Of a DNA stretch of 64,000 nucleotides, positions 57,473 through 64,000 are shown piece after piece. The notes beneath the pieces were generated by a model that had not been told where the DNA came from, did not search any database, and was given only the letters and a program-made list of their open reading frames with translations. A program made the translations under genes and the position numbers. The DNA is from Cladophialophora immunda (lineage: Eukaryota > Ascomycota > Eurotiomycetes > Chaetothyriales > Herpotrichiellaceae), in NCBI RefSeq assembly GCF_000835495.1, contig NW_015622544.1, positions 4,988,855-5,052,854 of the forward strand, read 5' to 3'. Position 1 is the first letter of the stretch. Each line of letters begins with the position of its first letter.

Positions 57473-58789
57473 ATGTTCCTCTCGACGATGGCAACAATAT
57501 TTCAAGACGCCCGACTCAGCCCCTCGACAGCTCAGAAGATCTACTCTTCCCTCCCTTCGCCCTCCTCGACGAGACTCTTGCAGCTCGAGCCAGGGTCGTC
57601 CGATGCTCCTCTCAAGGCGTCACTCGTGGTGGTGGACATTGCCTCGCCCTCCTGCCCCGACTATGAATGTATATCCTACACATGGGGCGACCAGACGTCA
57701 CCCAATTCCCTTCACGTGGACGACCACGAGGTGCCCCTCCGACTGAATCTGGATCAAGCCCTCCGGCGCTTTCGCTCCCCAACAAAGGCCCGGCTTCTCT
57801 GGGTCGACGCCATCAGCATCCGGCAGGACGACACGGACGAAAAGGCCCAACAGGTGAAGATGATCGGCGACATTTTCCAAGGCGCCTCAAGGGTTCTGGC
57901 CTGGCTGGGCGAGCACGCGGACTCGAGCGAGGATCTCTTCGACCTCCCCGAAGATGCCGCGAGGGGCCTCTTCGCCCGCGACCGCGCCGCGTTCCGCCAC
58001 AAGTACGACGCGCTGGCCCGGTTCATGGGCCGTCGCTACTGGCACCGGACGTGGATCGTCGCCGAGATCGTCTGTGCCCGCGAGTTGGTCATCTGCTGCG
58101 GCCCGGACGAGATCGCGTGGAGTCATCTCCTCGAGTACAAGTTCACCGACGTGATGCGGTTCGACCAGGGCTGGACGAGGAAGCTGACCAAGCTGGACGA
58201 CGCGCGACAGGCCCACAGGCTCGCGCACGACCACCACCCATCATCGTCATCCCACATGGCCGACGTGGAATGGGAGGCCCACCGCGAGTTGCAGGGGTAC
58301 CTGTACGCGACGGAGAACACGGACTGCCTCGAGCGCCGGGACAAGGTCTTCTCGCTGCGCGCCATCCTGCACGGCACGAGCATGCGCACCGCCATCCGCG
58401 TCGACTACGCCATGTCCGTCCCCGAACTCTGCGCCGACACGCTCAAGGCCGCCCTGGTGGCCTACGACGGCGACCGGAACAACATTGCCGAGTTCCTGCT
58501 CCTGTCGTACCAGCTCGACAAGAGCCTGGCCATGACACTCGAGGAGAGACTCCAGCTGGTCGACCTCCTCCTGGACGACCCGGAGGGTTTCGAGGCGCCG
58601 GCATTGGACCTCGTCAGCGACATGCTGTCCGACGGCGCCGCGGAAAAGTTCTTTGGAATCGAGTACGGGACCTACGACTCGGATTGGGGCTGGGGACGGA
58701 AGAGAGACCACGTCCTTTCGTGGCGCGACAAGGCACGCCGCACGGGGAAGTGGCCTGCCACCCCCGCGACAGCGCACGCTCCAGTCTGA
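57473..58789 (+). CDS. HET-domain protein
   Basis: Single exon, 438 aa (a second in-frame ATG five codons later could also start it). The HET domain (heterokaryon incompatibility) shows its three usual blocks: YECISYTWGD near residue 64; RLLWVDAISIRQDDTDEKAQ with MIGDIFQGASRVLAWLGEHA at about 105-146; and RRYWHRTWIVAEIVCAREL at about 186. The C-terminal half (LERRDKVFSLRAILHGTSMR, YAMSVPELCADTLKAAL) is typical of stand-alone HET proteins. HET domains are TIR-related and trigger cell death upon non-self recognition in some alleles; most copies, possibly this one, have no known partner. GC-rich third positions, unlike the NLR genes. Confidence 0.94.
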   Translation: MFLSTMATIFQDARLSPSTAQKIYSSLPSPSSTRLLQLEPGSSDAPLKASLVVVDIASPSCPDYECISYTWGDQTSPNSLHVDDHEVPLRLNLDQALRRFRSPTKARLLWVDAISIRQDDTDEKAQQVKMIGDIFQGASRVLAWLGEHADSSEDLFDLPEDAARGLFARDRAAFRHKYDALARFMGRRYWHRTWIVAEIVCARELVICCGPDEIAWSHLLEYKFTDVMRFDQGWTRKLTKLDDARQAHRLAHDHHPSSSSHMADVEWEAHRELQGYLYATENTDCLERRDKVFSLRAILHGTSMRTAIRVDYAMSVPELCADTLKAALVAYDGDRNNIAEFLLLSYQLDKSLAMTLEERLQLVDLLLDDPEGFEAPALDLVSDMLSDGAAEKFFGIEYGTYDSDWGWGRKRDHVLSWRDKARRTGKWPATPATAHAPV

Positions 58790-59568
58790 GTGAGCAGACC
58801 GAGACCGGCATAGGTCGGAAAACCACAGGATCTGTCGCCCTTTTTTTTGCGCTGTCAAAGGAGTCCCCCCCCTCCTTTTCCTTGTTTGCCTTTTCCCCCC
58901 CAAGCAGTTCTCCCCGATCCAGACACATCCGTCCGATGATGGACCGCAGTTGGCCCTGATTGAGTAGAGACTGATGGAGACTTCCCAGGGGGAGTGCATG
59001 CACAGGGTGCATCGGGACATGACTCCCAACGAGGAGCAGCTCGCAGTAAGTGAAGGCTACATAAGTCTCGGGGTAACGCATCGTGCAGCTTGAGGAACTA
59101 CCTCCACACCTACGGTCAGACCTGCTAGGCGCCTCGGCCCAACCCGAAGATCACGATAGACTCTGGTCTATCTACCCATACTGGGTAGGCAAGTGAGTAT
59201 ATGATCACTGAGACAGCAATACTTCAATCGTGCTATCACACGAGGTGCAAAGGGGCATAATCGTCTGCAATCTCCAAACGACGCGACGCGGTGACAACCA
59301 CAGGAATAGAACTGTCTGAATGTCTGAATATCTGATGATCAATGGCATCGCATCCCACCAGGGGAAGATCCGAAGATCGCACACTCACCATCCCATGCCA
59401 ATGCTTGAGCAGCGGTGTGTCTGGTCCACAGTACACATTAAACCTATCCCTGCAGCCTAAGGTTTGTCAAATTGAAGAGGCATCGCCGGCTTTGAGACCG
59501 ATGACAGTCCAGTGTAACACATCATGACGAGTTTTCCCGCCCGCTCTTCATTTCACAGCCCCGCGCTC
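58790..59568. other. intergenic between convergent HET and P450 genes
   Basis: 779 bp, no gene. T-run at 58840-58848 and C-runs at 58866 and 58898 lie in the HET 3' region. Confidence 0.5.
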
Positions 59569-61246
59569 CTACACGCTCTGCTTGCGCCGCCTCACCTTAA
59601 CGGTGGCAGTCAAGGGCGGCACCAGGCTTGTTCCGATCCACTTACTCGCAGGCCTCTCTTTCAAATGCTCAAACTCGTAATTCTGCACCATATACGCCAA
59701 TAGCAACTTCAACTCATTCGCTGCAAAAAATCTTCCGGGACAGGCATGCCTTCCGTGTCCGAATGGATGATATGTTGGGGAAGTACTGACAAAGGAAAGA
59801 TTGGCCTTCCTGATGTATTCTTCTGTGGTACTGGTATTAGGCTTGTCATTTAGAGTTTCTGGTGATTCTGCTGTCAATGATTCTCGCTCCACGGAGAAGC
59901 GGAAGGGATTATATGTCGCGGCATCGGGGTAATGCTCTGGATCGTTGTGGACGCCATTTGTCGGGACGGCGACACAACTCCCAAAGGGACAGAATGTTCC
60001 ATTGGGGGCGGTGATTCCGTCCGGTGCCACGACTTGACGCATCAGCCCGGCGCCCAAGAATGAGCCCAGTCGAGAGGATTCCCGCAACGTCGAGTCTGTT
60101 TTGTACATCCTTGCAAGGCCGGCTTTGGTCCACACACCCTTGTCGGCGGCGATAATGGAGCCGGCTTCTTCGCGGATTTGTTCCAAGTATTTCTTGGATG
60201 GGTCAGAGGCGACCAGATCAAAAATGGCGTTTGTGATGCTAAATGTTGACGTGTGGATAGCGGCAAAGTTTACGGCGAGCAGTCTTTCGGCGATGATATC
60301 TGGGTCACGCTCGGCAGGGTACGGACTCTCACGAGCTCGATGAATCGACCATTGCAGGAAGTCGTTGGGTTCTGGATCGCCGAGCTTCTTCTCGATGTCC
60401 CCATTCTGACCTTCCAGAAGTCTCTGGCGTCGCTCGATCTCGGGTCGAACAAGCCGGGCGAAGGATTTCGTGTGGTATCGGTTCGGTCGCGCGATGGGGA
60501 CAGCAGCAAGAGGCCGGAGGAATGCGGGGAAAAGCTTGAGGAGGGTCGATGCAATGGGAACAGCAGTGGCAAAACCAATCCCATGCTCCAAGAGTGCCTG
60601 GTTCCGACATAAAGGCAGGCCGACGAAGACGCGATTGCTGGTTCGAGCAATGATGAGCTTGAGGGTTTCAAAAGGACAGACTTCCTTCCACTCAGTCGTA
60701 TCGGTGCCCCAGATATCGTCGAATGCAGCGCCCAGTTCGTCCATGATGTCCATGGTGAGGGCGCCCAATTGTCGAGTGAGCTCGCTTCTAATGGTCTCAT
60801 GGTGTAACGGCTGATCTACAACGACCGGGTGAACGAACGTGTACTCTGTCTGCAGGACGTCCTTGTGAGGTTCGTCCACGCTCAGAATGCTATCTGGCTG
60901 ATTGATGAGCCACGTTATTGACGATGCCGGGAGCACGATCTCGTCGCCGCTTAATTTGGCAATAATACATGATTTGTTGTTCTTCGAATACTGTAATTTG
61001 GTCAGCGGAAAGCAGATGAGGTAGATCGAGACACCTTGCCTGCTCATAAGCCTGATGGATCGACTCCTTGTAGTTGACTGTTGAGCGAAATCTAGCGCGC
61101 AAGGTGGTGAACAGTTCGCCTTCTCTAGTGTTGAGCCACGGCAGATCGGGCAGGCTTGGATTCGGCCGACGTCGATAATATAGAAGCACAACAACCACGA
61201 CGAAAACAACGGCCAAGACGTGAGGCCGCAGGAGGTGTTCAATCAT
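59569..61246 (-). CDS. cytochrome P450 (microsomal, fungal)
   Basis: Two exons, 61246-61040 and 60990-59569, total 542 aa. The N-terminal membrane anchor HVLAVVFVVVVVLLYY is followed by the proline-rich hinge PNPSLPDLPW. The ExxR motif is ESSR in LRESSRLGSFL, then the PERF-like YNPFRFSVERE, and the heme loop FGHGRHACPGRFFA with Cys ~486. The layout (GDEIVLPASSITWLINQPDS, LTMDIMDELGAAFDDIWG) is that of the fungal families related to CYP504/CYP5080 or ent-kaurene-oxidase-like P450s; the exact family needs a search. The intron begins with GCAAGG rather than GT; only this junction keeps AYEQ-YSKNNKSCIIAKLSG in frame. It stands next to a housekeeping gene, so no cluster is evident. Confidence 0.93.
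60991..61039 (-). other. GC-AG intron in the P450 gene
   Basis: The 49-nt intron runs from GCAAGG (61039) to ACAG (60991) on the minus strand, with branch-like CTGACC near its 3' end. The nearby GT (GTGTCTCG, 61033) would change the reading frame of exon 2. Confidence 0.75.
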
Positions 61247-62569
61247 GATCGTAGATTGATGCAGAAGCTTGTGCGGGGAGGAAAGGGCGCCGAAGTTGAT
61301 AAAAGACACAGTCAAAGACGCAGTGCGGTGGGTTACACTTGTTTATTCCTGAGCATGCTGCTGCGGTCGAGGGTCGTATTTTGAGGTGGGGTGGAGGGAT
61401 CGTTCGTAGGGATCACCCAGTTCTTGGGCTAAACAGAATATGGAGAAATGCAGATAGGCACGTCGTCGAGTTGCCAATTTGGAGTTGGGGCAGTGTTCGG
61501 GATTCGACAGAACTGTTGCCAGAGCGTGTCAGCACTGCTGACGGTTCAAGAAGGATTCAAGATCACCCACCGTCCCCATGGCTGGTGCCATTCATAGATC
61601 ACCGGAATACGGTGAGGAGCGCAGGGATGGTCGAACCAGGACTCGGGGCGAACATCAGCCGCATCTGATCTGGAACTGATGGAGCACGATGATCCACGGC
61701 GAACATTCATCTTTAGGCTCGTCCTGCCATTTCTGCTGATGGCGGAGGGCTGGCCAGGCATGTTTCGACGGATGATTGGCGCTGGGCGCAGTTACAAGGG
61801 GTTGAGTGGCTGAAGTTCTGGTGAGGACGGCGAGTGATTTTCCCGTTTCAAGAAATGTGTTGACGCGGCACTGAAACGTGAAGCTCAATGAGGCGCGTCT
61901 CGGAAGCTTCGAAGAATGCTCTGGGCTCAACGCACCGAGGCCGCAGGAGGTGAAGAGACGGGAAGCGATGGCTGATCCGACGCCATGCAACTTCGCTTCC
62001 CAGGATCGTCAACTGCCAGCCGGGCAAGCAGCGAGGCGAGGCGAATTGAGGCGACTAAAGGCTGTCTTCGAAGCCGGCTCGGAAGAACTCCGTCCCTAAT
62101 ATGTATGTCCTCCGAAGCTACCCAGGAATCCAGGGAGGTAATGATAATGTCCTTGTAGGGCCTTGCGCAATGCCCATGAAGCCCCCGAAGAGAAGTCCCC
62201 GGGCGTCTCCCTCAAATGCCTTCGTAAACTTAGCCTCTCTAAGATGTGGGCGCTGGGGGGCCCGCTTCGGTGGCTCGGTGGGTGCCGTTACCTAAATATT
62301 TGGGGACCCTAAATTTGCAGCCACAGGACTGACAGCGTGACAAGCGACAGCCACACTGGCAGCCACAGACGCGTCCAGTAACGAAAGGACACACGCAAAT
62401 CCACCACCCAAAAACCCACCCCGCGCTACTCCGTACAACAAACATTGGTTCCTGAGTACAATTCGAGGAAACACTGTCTAGACACATCCCGATTTCTTTC
62501 TAGACGAGTGCCGCCTTGACGCATGCTCATTGTCATGCGCCCGAGATTCTCATTCCGCTCGCGCTGCCA
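61247..62569. promoter_or_regulatory. bidirectional intergenic region, P450 / GCP3
   Basis: 1323 bp between divergent starts. No supported gene; frames such as 61655-61990 (minus) and 61878-62099 (plus) overlap each other and carry no motif. Both promoters must lie here; no CCAAT or TATA element stands out. Confidence 0.5.
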
Positions 62570-64000
62570 ATGGCAGACCCACGATTGAACCGCGTCGAAG
62601 GCACCTTGACCTCCCTCCTTGAAAGCCTCGTTCCAGCCCTTTCCCCCGACCAAGACGACACTGATACCGAGTTTCGCGTTGAGCGCGCTATTCAGAATGC
62701 AAAAGAGACTGTTTTCGATGCCGATGGCAGACTGCCCCCGGATACCAACCAGGCACAAGATTTGATCAAGCGGAAGTTGCTGCGAGAGAATGCCTCTCCA
62801 GAGAAAGCCGCGAGGTTCAGCAATCTTTATTCCAGACTTCTCGCTATTCCAGTACTCAACCAGAAATGGGCTATCTTGTACCTTCTCTACAAACTGTCGG
62901 ATAAGTCCATCCCTGATGTGCGTCCTCGAAACCCACTCGCAGACTCGGAGCAACTCGCAAACATTCCGCGGCGACACACCTTGTCCCCAGAGACTACATT
63001 TACGGCGGAGGAAGAGCTAGAAGATGACGAGGAAGAACCGCAGCCACCGAAGGTGTCGATTCGCACACGCCGTGCTTTTTCAGCCAGATCCAGAAAGCCC
63101 AGTGAGCAAGTCGAAATTTCTGCGGAGGAGAATCAGCCACAGACTCAAGAACCAAAGGAAGAAAAACCCGTTGCGCAGAAGCAGGAGCCGCGAGTCTTTT
63201 ATCCTTCGGAATTGGATCTTCTGCGTGATTTGCCTTTCAATCTGCAAGGCGTGTCTTCTGCGCACCTACAATTCACAGACAATGGCTCGCTCAAATTGCC
63301 GCCCAGCCTGCCGGTTCCGATCCTTTCACTCCTCCATGCCCTTGCAGAGCCTTGTCTGCTCTACCGGGGATTGGCGGAATATGCTGCAGGTCAGGATGGA
63401 GGCCTCATTGACCAGAGCCTTCGTTCCGCCATCAACATCGAACTCCGCTCATATTTGAGCCTTGTCGCTTCGCTCGAGACGGAGGTTCGACAAGCTTTGG
63501 CCACTGTCCAGAACGCGCATGACCCCAAAGCGGTTCGCCTGACTGGCGTCACGCTGAAGCGATGTTTGATCTGGACAAGAGAAGCCACGCTGGCCCTTCG
63601 ACTTATGAAATTGATTGTCGAGGACTCGAAGCAAAAGCGAGGTGGACAACTGTTATCTCTGATACACAGCTTGTCCTCGTCCCACGGCGACCCCTTCGTG
63701 GCATCATTTGCGGAAAAGCTTCTGACCCATGTTGCACGCCCATTCTACGAGATGCTGAGGCATTGGATCTATGACGGCGAATTGATTGATCCATATCACG
63801 AGTTCTTCATAACAGAGCCGGATCCTACTGCGCAGCCTCCGGTCGATCATCGACACGTAGCAACTTCTGTGTGGGAAGAGAAGTACAAGCTCGACTCGGG
63901 AATGGTCCCCTCAATCATATCCTACGAGTTTTCCAGAAAAGTGTTCCTGATCGGAAAATCTCTTAACTTCATCCGTAACAATTGCGGAGACTCTGACTGG
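62570..64000 (+). CDS. gamma-tubulin complex component 3 (Spc98/Alp6), 5' part
   Basis: A continuous frame of 477 codons from ATG 62570 to the window edge; the stop lies outside. The N-terminal region is helical (MADPRLNRVEGTLTSLLESL, KWAILYLLYKLSD), followed by a charged linker (EEELEDDEEEPQPP). The GRIP1/Spc97-Spc98 N-terminal domain then begins at about residue 210: LPFNLQGVSSAHLQF, LSLLHALAEPCLLYRGLAEY, RHWIYDGELIDPYHEFFI, and LDSGMVPSIISYEFSRKVFL with IGKSLNFIRNNCGD. These are the signatures of GCP3, which with GCP2 and gamma-tubulin forms the microtubule-nucleating complex at spindle pole bodies. No intron is visible in this part. Confidence 0.94.
   Translation, partial: MADPRLNRVEGTLTSLLESLVPALSPDQDDTDTEFRVERAIQNAKETVFDADGRLPPDTNQAQDLIKRKLLRENASPEKAARFSNLYSRLLAIPVLNQKWAILYLLYKLSDKSIPDVRPRNPLADSEQLANIPRRHTLSPETTFTAEEELEDDEEEPQPPKVSIRTRRAFSARSRKPSEQVEISAEENQPQTQEPKEEKPVAQKQEPRVFYPSELDLLRDLPFNLQGVSSAHLQFTDNGSLKLPPSLPVPILSLLHALAEPCLLYRGLAEYAAGQDGGLIDQSLRSAINIELRSYLSLVASLETEVRQALATVQNAHDPKAVRLTGVTLKRCLIWTREATLALRLMKLIVEDSKQKRGGQLLSLIHSLSSSHGDPFVASFAEKLLTHVARPFYEMLRHWIYDGELIDPYHEFFITEPDPTAQPPVDHRHVATSVWEEKYKLDSGMVPSIISYEFSRKVFLIGKSLNFIRNNCGDSDW

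Noticed and set aside
57667..58959. 430-codon plus-strand open frame
   Set aside because: It is a shadow of the HET gene in another frame; Arg/Pro/Gly-biased composition caused by GC-rich third positions and no domain.

Overview
The window is nuclear DNA of a filamentous ascomycete (Pezizomycotina). The evidence is short GT-AG introns of about 50-70 nt with TGCTAAC/CTGAC-type branch sites, a single dispersed 5S rRNA gene, and fungus-specific families: Zn2Cys6 and WOPR regulators, a HET-domain protein, NACHT/ankyrin NLR-like proteins, a PepE-type vacuolar protease and a DUF2434 membrane protein. I cannot name the order from the sequence alone. There is no CRISPR, operon or bacterial signal. 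Most intron models were joined by hand from reading-frame continuity and splice consensus; they have not been checked against transcripts.

Layout. 1-11 kb is gene-poor: a foldback element (962-1262), a degenerate-looking heme-thiolate peroxidase (1883-2597, minus), an SDR oxidoreductase (4592-5491, plus) and an uncharacterised protein with a KKRKV motif (8183-9267, minus), separated by long non-coding stretches with small repeats. 11-19.5 kb is a compact housekeeping block: 20S proteasome alpha1 (minus), and on the plus strand a WKF-domain protein, vacuolar aspartic protease and FCP1 CTD phosphatase. 20.7-28.7 kb holds two large plus-strand surface or secreted genes: a four-TM protein and a 1310-aa Ser/Thr-rich Cys-module protein.

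29.8-38.3 kb is the accessory, self/non-self-type region: a NACHT STAND protein (plus) and a PNP-NACHT-ankyrin NLR (minus) face each other, with a degenerate ORF carrying one in-frame TGA between them. The ankyrin part of the second NLR is a run of nearly identical ~99-bp units. 38.9-45.1 kb is a possible small metabolic cluster: secreted carboxylesterase (minus), SDR (plus, divergent) and a Zn2Cys6 regulator (plus). A frameshifted remnant of a conserved fungal family (45.4-46.2 kb) and a 5S rRNA gene follow.

47-64 kb carries mitochondrial asparaginyl-tRNA synthetase, an unresolved small gene, a DUF2434 membrane protein, a Gti1/Pac2-type WOPR regulator with a 3.07-kb upstream region, a HET-domain protein, a cytochrome P450 with a GC-AG intron and the 5' part of gamma-tubulin complex protein 3, which runs off the window. 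The most interesting target is the 29.8-38.3 kb NLR pair.
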